In this document: piece after piece, positions 1 to 8,632 of the stretch
Numbering within the stretch: position 1 is the first letter of the stretch
How the letters are laid out: each line of letters begins with the position of its first letter
DNA from: BCD1 sp965230565
GTDB lineage: Bacteria > Bacteroidota > Bacteroidia > Chitinophagales > Saprospiraceae
Direction: 5' to 3'
Length of the DNA stretch: 64,000 nt
Assembly: GCA_965230565.1 (NCBI GenBank)
Contig: CBDDLH010000016.1
Location: 1,178,001-1,242,000, forward strand
Made by a program: the position numbers and the translations under genes
Notes under the pieces: model-generated
Told to the model about the DNA's origin: nothing
Database searches by the model: none
Seen by the model: the letters and a program-made list of their open reading frames with translations, nothing else

Positions 1-23
1 CAAATTTGGGGGTGGAACTCCAA

Positions 24-245
24 CTATCCCATCAGCTGCATGATGTGAAGCAATACATTCACCAACATGATAGCTGCAAGTGCCAGCGACAAAATTCTCA
101 ACCAGCCACCATTGGATTTGCGAAAAGCATCTGCTCTTTGTTGAGCCTCTTCCGTTTTGGCCTGTATCCTGCCCGTGGCAAACATATACAGGTAGACCGC
201 AAAAGCAAGAATCAGTAATTCAAAAAATAATCCGAGATATTCCAT
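24..245 (-). CDS. Small two-helix membrane protein
   Basis: A 73-residue protein I do not recognise. It has a hydrophobic segment at about residues 4-24, a charged Gln/Glu/Arg-rich stretch at about 28-46, and a second hydrophobic segment at about 48-70, so two membrane helices joined by a short soluble loop are likely. It lies 117 bases downstream of the asparaginase gene on the same strand, with short repeats between them. The amino-acid composition is that of a real membrane protein and no better frame competes. No function can be assigned. Confidence 0.6.
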   Translation of the reverse strand: MEYLGLFFELLILAFAVYLYMFATGRIQAKTEEAQQRADAFRKSNGGWLRILSLALAAIMLVNVLLHIMQLMG

Positions 246-256
246 GTTATTCTTTT

Positions 257-283
257 AGTACCAGTACCTGTCAGCAGTACCAG
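257..283. repeat. GTACCAG short-word repeat
   Basis: The word AGTACCAG occurs twice, with a partial third copy, in 27 bases just upstream of the small membrane protein gene. The complementary word GGTACTG recurs at 27683-27716 and near 27821, so this is one of several short-word families scattered between genes in this window. Confidence 0.4.
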
Positions 284-333
284 TTTTTTTTCATATTTCT
301 ATTCAAATTTTTACAACCCCACCAAAATCCAGA

Positions 334-358
334 AACCAGCAACCAGCAACCAGCAACC
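334..358. repeat. AACCAGC heptamer tandem repeat
   Basis: Three full AACCAGC units and a partial fourth stand immediately downstream of the asparaginase stop. The same 7-base period occurs in the opposite orientation at 945-968, upstream of that gene, so the two arrays flank it as an inverted pair. Further copies lie at 3929-3963 and 15329-15362. Confidence 0.65.
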
Positions 359-361
359 GCC

Positions 362-850
362 TCACATTTCCTCAAAAAAGCCGGTCTTCTGATTCTTTTT
401 CACTTCACTGGCATGATAGTAACGTCCATTCATAGCTACATACACTCCTGGCTCCAGGACCTGGGCAAAAGCCAGTGCAGCACCGAGATTAAAAAAACCA
501 TCAGATGAGTTTCCAAATGCATAAGGGATCATAGCTCCTGTAAGGATAATGGTCTTTCCTTCCAGCGTTTTGGACTCTAAATACCTCGCCGTTTCGGCCA
601 TGGTATCTGTGCCGTGAGTAATGATGATATCCTGAGCGAGTGTTCTTTTACAATTGTGATAGATGATCTCCCGGTCATCATCGGTCATTTCCAGACTGTC
701 GATCATCATCAGGGTTTTAACGTCTATGTCAACAGTGCATCTCCCTCTAACAAACATTTTAGGAAGGTGGGTATCCTTGAAAAACAATTCTCCGGTGATG
801 TAATTATATTCTTTGTCAAAGGTGCCCCCGGTGATAAAAACCTGGATCAT
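362..850 (-). CDS. Short asparaginase-like protein (N-terminal domain only)
   Basis: This 162-residue protein matches the N-terminal domain of type I/II L-asparaginases. Residues 7-11 are TGGTF, carrying the first catalytic Thr, and residues 79-83 are HGTDT with the second Thr-Asp pair. The motif LTGAMIP follows near 103-109. Classical asparaginases have about 330 residues with a C-terminal domain that completes the dimer; here the protein stops after the first domain. Short single-domain relatives exist, so this may be a natural short form rather than a remnant. I chose the ATG at 850 because MIQVFITGG is the expected beginning of the fold; an upstream ATG at 901 adds an unlikely leader. Substrate is unproven. 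Confidence 0.8.
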   Translation of the reverse strand: MIQVFITGGTFDKEYNYITGELFFKDTHLPKMFVRGRCTVDIDVKTLMMIDSLEMTDDDREIIYHNCKRTLAQDIIITHGTDTMAETARYLESKTLEGKTIILTGAMIPYAFGNSSDGFFNLGAALAFAQVLEPGVYVAMNGRYYHASEVKKNQKTGFFEEM

Positions 851-898
851 GGTGTTAACTGTTTTTTGTAAGATTAATATCAGGACGAAATGGTAATG

Positions 899-906
899 CA
901 AATGTA
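899..906 (-). promoter_or_regulatory. Putative -7 box for the asparaginase gene
   Basis: On the minus strand the sequence reads TACATTTG, a perfect match to the Bacteroidota -7 consensus TAnnTTTG, about 50 bases upstream of the chosen ATG. No good -33 TTG stands at the usual distance, so the call rests on one box. Confidence 0.35.
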
Positions 907-944
907 ATCAAATCTGTCTGTTTACTTACTCATTTCAAGTTACA

Positions 945-968
945 GGTTGCAGGTTTCGGGTTGCGGGT
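945..968. repeat. GGTTGCA heptamer tandem repeat
   Basis: Units GGTTGCA, GGTTTCG and GGTTGCG follow each other with a period of 7. They are the reverse complement of the AACCAGC array on the other side of the asparaginase gene. Confidence 0.55.
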
Positions 969-1168
969 AAAAAAAATCACCAAATTACCATCATTTAATT
1001 TCCGGGGTACTTATTGAAATATTGAAAAATAAACTACAATGATCCAACTCGCAACCTGCCTGCAATCGTCAGGAGGCAGGCTCGTAACCATTGTTACTTA
1101 GAATAATTCTAAATAAATTGGAAATTAGTTTTTTGCACAGTACCTTCGTAATCGAAAATCATGCGACT

Positions 1169-1813
1169 ATGGAGCAGGTAAGTGTAATTATTGCTGATAA
1201 TCAATATTTAACCAGGCTTGGGTTAACCTGTTTAATGAATGACCTGGAAGATTTCAGGATTATTGGAGAAGCTGATGAAGAGGATGATTTATTACAACTT
1301 GTCGAAGAAAAAAAGCCTGATCTGGTCATCATTGATTATTTCCAACCGGATCACTTCTCCGTGGCCAGTATCCGAAAGTTGCAGGCCATTTCCGACCGAA
1401 TCAGAATTCTTGTCATCAGCGCGGATAATAACAGGCACCGCATTTACAATGTGATTGAAAAGGGTGTATCGGGATTTCTCACCAAAACCTGCGACAAGAA
1501 AGAAATTGTCGATGCCTTAATTGCCATTGCTCATTCCAACCAACGTTCGTTTTGCAACAAAATTCTGGAACTGATTTTGGAGCGTTCCTTTGCCAAGCCC
1601 GGTGATGAATGTGCCCCTACCCCACTAAGCCCCCGCGAAATCGAGATCGTTAAACTCATATCGAAGGGCTTGATTGCTAAAGAAATTGCCCGTATATTGA
1701 ACCTAAGTACCCATACGGTTTACACACACAGGAAGAATATTATGAAAAAATTAAATCTCAGTTCTTCCTCAGAATTAGTGCTTTATGCCGTAAATAGTGG
1801 TATATTGCAATAA
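1169..1813 (+). CDS. LuxR/NarL-family response regulator
   Basis: A 214-residue two-domain DNA-binding response regulator. Residues 3-115 form a receiver domain with the acidic start IIADNQ (one Asp rather than the usual pair), phospho-acceptor Asp56 in VIIDYFQP and conserved Lys106 in FLTKTC. Residues 147-208 form a LuxR-type helix-turn-helix with the typical LSPREIEIVKLISKG and AKEIARILNLS segments. The ATG at 1169 was preferred to an in-frame ATG at 1091 because the receiver begins right after it. No histidine kinase lies next to it, so its sensor is encoded elsewhere. Target genes cannot be told from the sequence. Confidence 0.9.
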   Translation: MEQVSVIIADNQYLTRLGLTCLMNDLEDFRIIGEADEEDDLLQLVEEKKPDLVIIDYFQPDHFSVASIRKLQAISDRIRILVISADNNRHRIYNVIEKGVSGFLTKTCDKKEIVDALIAIAHSNQRSFCNKILELILERSFAKPGDECAPTPLSPREIEIVKLISKGLIAKEIARILNLSTHTVYTHRKNIMKKLNLSSSSELVLYAVNSGILQ

Positions 1814-2074
1814 ATTTGGAGACAATCTTTTACAGAAAAGTACGTTTCCTTGTAAGCAGGCGGTTTGAAAAACCAAGGATTCATACCACGCCGCCGGTAC
1901 CAACAGACTTTGCAAACAGATAGTTTTTTAAATTAACAAAGTCATTTAACTCCCTCCCGGGAAGGAGATTTTTGTTGAGTAAAATTATGATAATCAACAA
2001 ATTAAAAATTTTCGGGAAAGACTACTAGCTCTGGTTAAGTGAATGTTTTGTTTTATTTTCAAAATTAAGTTAAC

Positions 2075-3925
2075 ATGAAAGCAAAGTTTGTTTCCTTCTT
2101 TGTCCTTTTTGCCATTTTCACTTATTCTACAGAACTGAATGCTGAGAATCTGTACATTCTCTACGATGAGAAATGTATGGACAAACTCGAATATAATCAG
2201 CCGGATAATGCAAATTATATGGTCTATCGCGTAAATGCCGGCGGTGGAGAATCGATTATTCTGGAGATCGGCGTGGAAAGTAAAAACGGGCAGGAAGAAT
2301 TGCCAAGGCCATTTATCGGATGTTATAATGGCTCTTTCGACATGCTATTGGTCAACCGTATCAATGCACGTCCACACGAAGTTTATATGGTGGTGCCCAA
2401 GGGACGAAAATACTTCGTCACTCCCGTTAAATCTGCTACCTATTACAAAAATGATGGAGATGTCATTACTTATGTTTCTCCTATTTACAGCTTCAAATTT
2501 GACCTGAAGGACGGAGTTATCAATGAAAATATTTCCTACAAAAATCTTAAGGCTAAGGTCTTTTTCGATGGCAGGCTGGAAAATGACTGCAGCGGTGTTT
2601 ACCTCTTCCGGCAAACTACCCGTAGTGCTACTGGCGCTTATGCATCCCTGAAGTTTGTTCCCGAGGTGGGTGTCATTCAAGAAACGATCAACGTTTCTCC
2701 GGGCAACCCAGGGCAAGAAGTCATGAGACTTTCCAGGATCAATGAAAAAAGGTTCGACAAATACCTGGAAGATCTTTGCAGAAAGGCTTCTGACCAGCCA
2801 CTTACATTTGATGCATCCTACAAACCTGATGCGTATAATGTAACTCCGGTACAACCGACGGCCAATCCGCCACAGATGACCAAAAAGGCTGTTCCTGATG
2901 AGTTTTCAACCAAAGGACAGGGCGATGATGTAGCCAGATTCCATGTTGTAAAACGTGGAGAAACGCTGTACGGGATTGCTAAAAAATATGATATCACCGT
3001 TAGTGAGATCAAATCCTGGAACAATAAAAAAGGTAATCTGATTCGCGCAGGAGACAAATTCCTCGTTACGGCACCTCAGGAAGAAGAACCTGAAGTAATG
3101 GAAGATGAACTCACTGCCAAATCAGGAGGACTTGTCTGGGAAAAAGGAAAAACGACTTCCTCTACTGCCGCCTGGGATCGCAACGCTTCCGGACAACATG
3201 TAGTACAAAAAGGAGAAACCATCGCTGCCATTGCCATGAAATACGGCTACACAGAAGCCCGTTTCAGACAAATGAATAACCTGGGAAAGAATGATTATGC
3301 CAAAATTGGCCAGGTTCTCGTTACGAATGATTGTAACTGCCCTACCACGAACACTACCTTGACGGCAAAAACTGTTGAAGGTTATCCCATTGTTTCTTCC
3401 GGAAATACCTTGCCTTATGTGGATGATCCGGCAGAACCCACCAGAACGTTGGAACCTGCACCATATGATACCAGAGTTGCTACACCAACCGGTTATGATG
3501 CAAGACCTTATGATCCTTTTACCGCTACAGAAGCATCCAGGAATAACCCGACAACGATGAATAATCAGGTGCAGCATTACGACACGCCTATTAATACGGG
3601 CAACTATTACAGAACACAGACTTCCACCTACGGACAACCCCGTACAGTTACGGAACCGGTTAGTTATCCTTCAGCCAATGCAGCAGATGATTTTACACCG
3701 GATGAATTCACAACCAAAGGCGGAGTTCAGGGCCTGGAAAACAGAATGCCCGCATCTTACAATACCCCTTCCAACTCCAAGAGAATGATGCATACGGTAA
3801 GAGAGGGTGAGACCCTGTTCGGCATTGCCCGGACATATGGAGTAACAGTGGAACATCTGAGAAATATTAATAACCTGGAACTTAACGAGATCATCATTCC
3901 ATATCAGAAGATCTATATCAATTAA
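2075..3925 (+). CDS. Secreted protein with three LysM domains
   Basis: A 616-residue exported protein. Residues 1-23 are a signal peptide ending near LNA-EN. Residues 25-270 form a domain I do not recognise. Three LysM modules follow at about 289-333, 374-417 and 573-616, each with the HxVxxGETLxxIAxxY signature. The stretch between the second and third is rich in Pro, Thr, Tyr and Asn and looks unstructured. LysM modules bind N-acetylglucosamine-containing glycans, so the protein probably sits on peptidoglycan in the periplasm. No hydrolase domain is visible, which suggests a scaffold or envelope-binding role rather than a lysin. A clear terminator follows at 4042-4078. Confidence 0.85.
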   Translation: MKAKFVSFFVLFAIFTYSTELNAENLYILYDEKCMDKLEYNQPDNANYMVYRVNAGGGESIILEIGVESKNGQEELPRPFIGCYNGSFDMLLVNRINARPHEVYMVVPKGRKYFVTPVKSATYYKNDGDVITYVSPIYSFKFDLKDGVINENISYKNLKAKVFFDGRLENDCSGVYLFRQTTRSATGAYASLKFVPEVGVIQETINVSPGNPGQEVMRLSRINEKRFDKYLEDLCRKASDQPLTFDASYKPDAYNVTPVQPTANPPQMTKKAVPDEFSTKGQGDDVARFHVVKRGETLYGIAKKYDITVSEIKSWNNKKGNLIRAGDKFLVTAPQEEEPEVMEDELTAKSGGLVWEKGKTTSSTAAWDRNASGQHVVQKGETIAAIAMKYGYTEARFRQMNNLGKNDYAKIGQVLVTNDCNCPTTNTTLTAKTVEGYPIVSSGNTLPYVDDPAEPTRTLEPAPYDTRVATPTGYDARPYDPFTATEASRNNPTTMNNQVQHYDTPINTGNYYRTQTSTYGQPRTVTEPVSYPSANAADDFTPDEFTTKGGVQGLENRMPASYNTPSNSKRMMHTVREGETLFGIARTYGVTVEHLRNINNLELNEIIIPYQKIYIN

Positions 3926-3928
3926 TCA

Positions 3929-3963
3929 GGTTGCTGGTTGCTAGTTACTGGTTGCTTGTTATA
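3929..3963. repeat. GGTTGCT heptamer tandem repeat
   Basis: Units GGTTGCT, GGTTGCT, AGTTACT, GGTTGCT and TGTTATA follow directly after the LysM gene with a strict period of 7. The word is the complement of the AACCAGC array at 334-358. Confidence 0.6.
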
Positions 3964-4041
3964 GGTTTACTTGTTAATTTTTACAAAATAGGTTGACCTG
4001 AAAAATAAAAAAGAATTATCTAATTTACTGATAATAATTGA

Positions 4042-4078
4042 CGGGCCGGAGAACTTTTTCCGGCCTGTTTTATTTTAT
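4042..4078 (+). terminator. Rho-independent terminator after the LysM gene
   Basis: GGCCGG (4044-4049) pairs with CCGGCC (4060-4065), extended inward by A-T and G-T pairs around a short loop. A T-rich tail, TGTTTTATTTT, follows. It separates the LysM gene from glpD. Confidence 0.85.
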
Positions 4079-4136
4079 ATTAGTGTCTGAAAAGATGATA
4101 GTAATATTCCAAACGAATTAACACAACCAGCATCAA

Positions 4137-5786
4137 ATGAACACGCGTTCTGCTTTAGCCAGGGAGTCCACTCTTCAACAAATCCAGGAAACAATTTTCG
4201 ATTTGGCCATCATCGGAGGCGGAATTACCGGAGCAGGCATTGCCCTTGATGCAGCTTCCAGAGGTTTATCCGTAATACTGATTGAAAAATCGGATTTTGC
4301 CAATGGAACAAGCAGCAAATCCACCAAACTCATCCACGGTGGTTTGCGGTATCTAAAAAATTTTGAAATTGGCCTGGTTCGGGAAGTGGGACGTGAACGA
4401 GCGACAGTTCATAAAGTTGCTCCCCACCTGGTCGTACCAAGGAAAATGCTGCTCCCCTTCTACGCAAACGGAACTTTTGGTCCATTAGGAACTTCTATTG
4501 GATTGTGGGTGTACGACAAACTGGCCAATGTCAAAGGGGAAGATCAACGCAAAATGCTTTCGAGGCAAGAAACTGTTTCCAAAGAACCCCTGCTCAAGAC
4601 TGAAGGTCTAAAAGGAGCTGGCTACTACGCTGAATATAGAGCTGATGATGCCAGGTTGACCATTGAAAATATCAAAACGGCCATTGACCATGGAGCTGTT
4701 TGCCTGAACTACCTGAAAGCAGAGAAGTTTCTTTACAACGGTTCAGGCAATATTTCCGGAATCCTCTGCAGTGATCAATTATCCGATAATAACCCGGAAA
4801 TTAAAGCCAATTATGTGGTAAACGCTACAGGCCCCTGGACGGATATCCTGCGAAAAAAAGACGATGGCAGTGCTCTTGAGAAGTTGTTTCTTTCCAAAGG
4901 TGTTCATATCGTTTTCCCCAGGGAACGATTTGCATTGAATCAAGCCATTTATTTTGATGTTGATGACGGCAGAATGATCTTCGCTATCCCTCATCACCGT
5001 TCAACCTATGTCGGTACCACGGATACTAAATATACCGGGGATATTGACGACATGAGGGTTTCCAAAGAAGAAGCAACTTATCTGCTTCAGGCTACAAACA
5101 AAATGTTCCCATCACTTGAACTGACTCTGGCCGATATTGAGTCGAGTTGGGCAGGATTGCGGCCATTGATCTTCAAAGGCGGAAAGTCTGCGGGTGAATT
5201 GTCTCGAAAAGATGAAATTTTCATTTCCGAAAATGATCTGATCACCATTACCGGTGGTAAACTGACCGGCTACCGGAAAATGGCGGAAGATGTTGTCGAT
5301 CTGGTAACCAGGAAGTTAAATAAACATTACGGTAAAGAATTTAAAGAAGTTAATACGGACAAGATCCCATTAACTGGCGGTCCATTTAAGGATCAAAAAG
5401 ATCTTTCTGAATATAAATCCTCACTTTCCAACAAATTGGAAGCGATGGGTTTTGAAAAAATTATTGCAGCATTTTTATTGGAAACCTACGGTCGCCAATG
5501 TGACCAAATCCTGGAAAAAGCCAATTCATTTGACAATGAAAATCCTTTGGACAAACTGATTCGTGCCGAGGTTTGGTTTGCCATTCATTTCGAACTGGCT
5601 CATACGCCGTTGGATTTCTTTTCTCATCGAACAGGAAGGTTGATTTATGACCATCCCGGGATATCTAAGATCAAATCCCTGGTAATATCCGAATTCGCTT
5701 CCTGGTTCAATTGGGATGACCAGACTAAAACGAAAGCTGAAAACGATTTGGAACACGCGATGAAAGTCTTAGTGGATTTTAAATAA
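4137..5786 (+). CDS. glpD: Glycerol-3-phosphate dehydrogenase, FAD-dependent
   Basis: A 549-residue flavoenzyme that oxidises sn-glycerol 3-phosphate to dihydroxyacetone phosphate and passes electrons to quinone at the membrane face. The FAD-binding motif IIGGGITGAGIALDAASRG lies at residues 25-43, followed by the family signature in which SSKSTKLIHGGLRYL spans about 62-76. The C-terminal domain of aerobic GlpD enzymes is present from about 390, and the length is normal. It stands alone between a terminator and a convergent gene; no glpK or glpF lies near. The start is the first ATG, 18 codons before the Rossmann motif. Confidence 0.95.
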   Translation: MNTRSALARESTLQQIQETIFDLAIIGGGITGAGIALDAASRGLSVILIEKSDFANGTSSKSTKLIHGGLRYLKNFEIGLVREVGRERATVHKVAPHLVVPRKMLLPFYANGTFGPLGTSIGLWVYDKLANVKGEDQRKMLSRQETVSKEPLLKTEGLKGAGYYAEYRADDARLTIENIKTAIDHGAVCLNYLKAEKFLYNGSGNISGILCSDQLSDNNPEIKANYVVNATGPWTDILRKKDDGSALEKLFLSKGVHIVFPRERFALNQAIYFDVDDGRMIFAIPHHRSTYVGTTDTKYTGDIDDMRVSKEEATYLLQATNKMFPSLELTLADIESSWAGLRPLIFKGGKSAGELSRKDEIFISENDLITITGGKLTGYRKMAEDVVDLVTRKLNKHYGKEFKEVNTDKIPLTGGPFKDQKDLSEYKSSLSNKLEAMGFEKIIAAFLLETYGRQCDQILEKANSFDNENPLDKLIRAEVWFAIHFELAHTPLDFFSHRTGRLIYDHPGISKIKSLVISEFASWFNWDDQTKTKAENDLEHAMKVLVDFK

Positions 5787-6088
5787 CCGGTGTGAGCAAG
5801 TGAAGGCATAGGTCGTGCAGAAGGGACTTAAAGCTTGTCCAAATTTTTCGATACCTGAAAATCAATGTTTTATCCAGGATTTGTTTTTTAGCCGCAGCAA
5901 TGGAAAACTGGAAGGGGTGGAAAATTGGAAGAAAGAAGTTCTTGACCACCTTTCCATTCATCCATATTTTCCAATAATTTAGAATTTCGTTGCGAAAGAA
6001 TTAAAAACCTCCAAAAAAAATTAAAAATATACTCTTAAACTTTCGTGGAGGCCTACATTTCAACAAAAAAAAATACACTTCCCAAAAC
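5787..6088. repeat. Intergenic region with degenerate inverted repeat
   Basis: The 302 bases between convergent genes hold no gene. At 5900-5931 the words GGAAAACTGG, GGGTGGAAAA and TTGGAAGA occur in series, and at 5946-5973 their approximate reverse complements follow (ACCTTTCCATTC, ATATTTTCCA), giving an imperfect inverted repeat. Similar elements occur at 12307-12450 and 25435-25519. Confidence 0.45.
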
Positions 6089-6694
6089 TTATTGATGGCT
6101 CCAGTTATCCGGATCACTGCTGTCATTAGGTGACAACCCGAGGATGTCTCCGTCCGTAGTTACTCCCAGTCCCAGGACGGTCCGATTGGCGTAATTAAAA
6201 TAGGCAGTTACCTGATTGATTTCCAGTAATTCGCCATCTGACCAGCCGGAAGCCTTCAACTTAGCAGCATCCTGTTCAGCCATGTTTCGAGGGGATTCTG
6301 TCAATTTACGTGCATAATCCAATGCCAATTGCTGCCTCTGGTCAAAGAGGTTACTGTAATCATTCTGTTCCAACCCTGCCCGGATTGAGGTACTTCTTGC
6401 CTCATCATCCAATAACCGTTTTAAGCCTGAAAAATGATGTTCCACACAATAATCGCAATGGTTGAGCATACTTACATATACTCCAATGGTCTCCAAAAAC
6501 CATTTGGGAATGGAATTACTGGAATGGTGCAGCACATTTTTATACAGGACCATATGTCCTTCCAGGGAATGCGGCCTCAAACTGTGGGCGGTTAAAATAT
6601 TGTCAACATTTTCATCGGGACCTTTCACCCTGTTGTACAATTTTTTGAGCTTCCCTTCTGCTTTTTCATAAGGGATGATTTTTATCCAGGACAT
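6089..6694 (-). CDS. AhpD-like peroxidase-related protein (CMD family)
   Basis: A 201-residue member of the carboxymuconolactone decarboxylase / AhpD family, of the subtype known as peroxidase-related proteins. The family motif is visible at residues 80-87: Cys80-Asp-Tyr-Cys83 followed by Val-Glu-His-His, a CxxC redox pair with a nearby proton-relay His. The N-terminal WIKIIPYEKAEGKLKKLY is typical of this subtype. The all-helical fold should form trimers or hexamers and reduce hydroperoxides or disulfides in the cytoplasm. It is not beside ahpC here, so its electron donor is unknown. Confidence 0.85.
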   Translation of the reverse strand: MSWIKIIPYEKAEGKLKKLYNRVKGPDENVDNILTAHSLRPHSLEGHMVLYKNVLHHSSNSIPKWFLETIGVYVSMLNHCDYCVEHHFSGLKRLLDDEARSTSIRAGLEQNDYSNLFDQRQQLALDYARKLTESPRNMAEQDAAKLKASGWSDGELLEINQVTAYFNYANRTVLGLGVTTDGDILGLSPNDSSDPDNWSHQ

Positions 6695-6734
6695 AATTTT
6701 TTGTTTAAAGTTTCAGGTGTTCTAGATTTTATGT

Positions 6735-6803
6735 TTAACCGCGTTTTTTGCAAATGGCACATCCCGTACCGAAGGTCGCAAGGTATCCGCAAAGTACACA
6801 AGG
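6735..6803. repeat. GCAAAG/GCAAGG short-word element
   Basis: Words such as CGCAAGGTA, CGCAAAGTACACAAGG and TTTTGCAAA recur in the gap between the AhpD-like gene and the DUF3810 gene. The same vocabulary appears in both orientations at 41931-41980 and 42068-42140. Confidence 0.35.
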
Positions 6804-6879
6804 TAATTATCAAGTACATTTTGCATTCCTTTTTTCCTCTTTTCACATTGCTTCCTTATTCCCCTATTCCTTTGTTCCC

Positions 6880-7959
6880 TTATTTATCCTTCCATCCTCT
6901 TACAAGCATAATCACCCGATTGTAATTCTTGATACCTTCATCAATCCCCTGAGCTTTCAGGTAGGAATCATAAGCATAATATCTCAACTTGGGCATAATA
7001 TCGGGGTATTTTAAAAGCGTTTCATTAATGGCATCCAAATCAGCAATTATCCCGGCTGGCAGGGTTTCCCGGAATGCAAAATACCTTTCTCTATCGTAAG
7101 CGATATTGTTGGATGCTACCGTTCTCCAATAGGCCAGCCTGCCCATGTAGGCAACTGCCGGATCCGATGAACGTGAACAAGCCCAGAACGCCAGAAAATT
7201 ACAGGTGCCCTCATCTCCAAAGCCATAACCGTGCCCCATTTCATGCGTCATGACATAGGGCCATTGCAAAGGGTGCAAACCCGCGTCAATTTGGCCCTGG
7301 CCGGTCCAGGGGAAATACAAACCAGAGGAGCTGAATCTGAGAAAAATTCCTTTTGGATAAATAAAATGTCCCCGCACGGTTCCAGCAATCGGAAATCCAT
7401 GCCTTTGAAGCACTCCTGAAAGGTTGGTTCGAAGATGACTTTCCAGGTTTTCAGGTAAATATTCAGCAGTAAGTGCACTGTCCGTCACCCCGGCAATCAT
7501 TCTTCTCAACCGAATGATATTTTCTGTTTCTTCCTGAAGCTCGTTCCAAAGTTGCTCCTTATTCAATGGTTCGGTATCAATACCCAGACTTTTCTCAATG
7601 GATACCCGCCCATAATTGTAGCCCCACATTAATAAAAAGAAAAATACCGCACCCATGGTAAAAGCCAGAATGGATGACAAAGCAGAAATAATTTTTGTTT
7701 TCCGGGGAGCCACCCATCGCCAGGAATCTCTGATCTTTTTTATTATCCATAATAATAATACCGGGATAAACAGGTATAACAAAGGAAAAGGTAACCAGCC
7801 AAACAGACCATCAATAATCCACCGGACCACTTTAAAGAACCCCTGACTATAATAATTTTCTATCAACTCAGGACTTAAAACAACTTTAAGGAAAATGGCC
7901 AGTCCCCCCAACAATATCCAAATGAGTTTTTTTCTTGTCATATGTCTAAGATAGGACAT
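6880..7959 (-). CDS. DUF3810 membrane protein with zinc-protease-like motif
   Basis: A 359-residue protein of the DUF3810 family, largely restricted to Bacteroidota. Three hydrophobic segments occupy about residues 10-28, 45-71 and 90-112. A soluble domain follows with the sequence THEMGHGYGFGDEG; HEMGH at about residue 239 fits the HExxH zinc signature of metallopeptidases, and the Glu of DEG nearby could be a further ligand. Family function is not established; a membrane-anchored metalloprotease is an inference from the motif. A second ATG at 7941 is an equally good start. The reading frame runs close to a string of pyrimidine-rich repeats at its 3' end. Confidence 0.85.
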   Translation of the reverse strand: MSYLRHMTRKKLIWILLGGLAIFLKVVLSPELIENYYSQGFFKVVRWIIDGLFGWLPFPLLYLFIPVLLLWIIKKIRDSWRWVAPRKTKIISALSSILAFTMGAVFFFLLMWGYNYGRVSIEKSLGIDTEPLNKEQLWNELQEETENIIRLRRMIAGVTDSALTAEYLPENLESHLRTNLSGVLQRHGFPIAGTVRGHFIYPKGIFLRFSSSGLYFPWTGQGQIDAGLHPLQWPYVMTHEMGHGYGFGDEGTCNFLAFWACSRSSDPAVAYMGRLAYWRTVASNNIAYDRERYFAFRETLPAGIIADLDAINETLLKYPDIMPKLRYYAYDSYLKAQGIDEGIKNYNRVIMLVRGWKDK

Positions 7960-8100
7960 TTTATTCGCTAATATCCCTATATTTGTAAACCAAATTCACA
8001 ATTGATGCGTTTAAAGCATCAAGTACGTCGGACTGCAGTGACTTTTTTTATTTCCGTCGTATAAATGAATAGACATACTCAATATATTACTGACGAATTT

Positions 8101-8129
8101 TTTGTTTAAAACAGTGTTGTGTATGTTTG
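8101..8129 (+). promoter_or_regulatory. Promoter of the thioredoxin gene
   Basis: TTTG at 8101-8104 and TATGTTTG at 8122-8129 are separated by 17 bases, matching the Bacteroidota promoter form with a perfect -7 box. The ATG of trxA is 37 bases downstream of the box. A second perfect -7 box, TATATTTG at 7978-7985, lies further upstream without a matching -33 element. Confidence 0.6.
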
Positions 8130-8165
8130 CGTTTTAATAATTTTCAATCAAAAAAATAGTATATA

Positions 8166-8483
8166 ATGGCTTTTGAATTCACTGATGGAAACTTTCAGGA
8201 AACAGCAATAGATAAAGGCGGAGTGGTGCTTATCGATTTTTGGGCAGCATGGTGTGGCCCGTGCCGCATGATCGCTCCTATCGTTGAAGAATTGGCGTCC
8301 GAATATGATGGCAAAGCCCTCATCGGAAAGGTGGACGTTGATCAAAACCCAGAAGTAGCCATGAAATATGGCATCAGAAGTATTCCTACGCTGCTTGTCC
8401 TGAAAAACGGAGAAGTTGTCGATAAACATATCGGTACTGCCTCAAAGCAGGTACTTGTAGATAAACTGGAAGCCCAGTTTTAA
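8166..8483 (+). CDS. trxA: Thioredoxin
   Basis: A 105-residue thioredoxin, the usual length for the family. The redox site WCGPC places the active cysteines at residues 30 and 33, and the cis-proline loop RSIPT lies near 73-77. The buried Asp in VLIDFWA (about residue 24) is also present. It has no signal peptide, so it acts as a cytoplasmic disulfide reductant. It has its own promoter and a strong hairpin after it, so it is probably transcribed as a single gene. Confidence 0.97.
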   Translation: MAFEFTDGNFQETAIDKGGVVLIDFWAAWCGPCRMIAPIVEELASEYDGKALIGKVDVDQNPEVAMKYGIRSIPTLLVLKNGEVVDKHIGTASKQVLVDKLEAQF

Positions 8484-8504
8484 TTAATTTTTGGCTTACC
8501 GTTA

Positions 8505-8539
8505 AAAGCCCTTATCTTGGTTGCCGGGATAAGGGCTTT
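8505..8539 (+). terminator. Terminator hairpin after trxA
   Basis: A perfect 12-base stem (8505-8516 with 8528-8539) encloses an 11-base loop. The plus-strand tail has only a short T-run (GACATTTT), so termination strength is uncertain. Confidence 0.7.
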
Positions 8540-8632
8540 GACATTTTGGGGAATATAAAACGACCAATAATTTCAGAGCTTTTGCGTTTTGCTTTCAAAC
8601 CCTGTGAGACCTAAGTTCATAATGCAATTTAC

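Larger units (their letters stand above)
851..1168. other. Divergent intergenic region with repeats
   Basis: The 318 bases separate the asparaginase and response-regulator genes. They hold the likely asparaginase promoter (899-906), a heptamer repeat (945-968), and a small inverted repeat near 1065-1080 in which CCTGCC faces GGCAGG. I see no gene here. Confidence 0.5.

Noticed and set aside
80..508. Open frame of 142 codons on the plus strand
   Set aside because: It lies antisense to the small membrane protein and asparaginase genes, is full of repeat-derived Gln/Pro/Ser runs, and has no family features.
2345..3637. Long antisense frames within the LysM gene
   Set aside because: The plus-strand LysM protein has clear domains; the antisense translations are low-complexity and lack motifs.
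5900..5973. Repeat class considered as a CRISPR remnant
   Set aside because: Spacing is irregular, words are degenerate and no cas genes are present.
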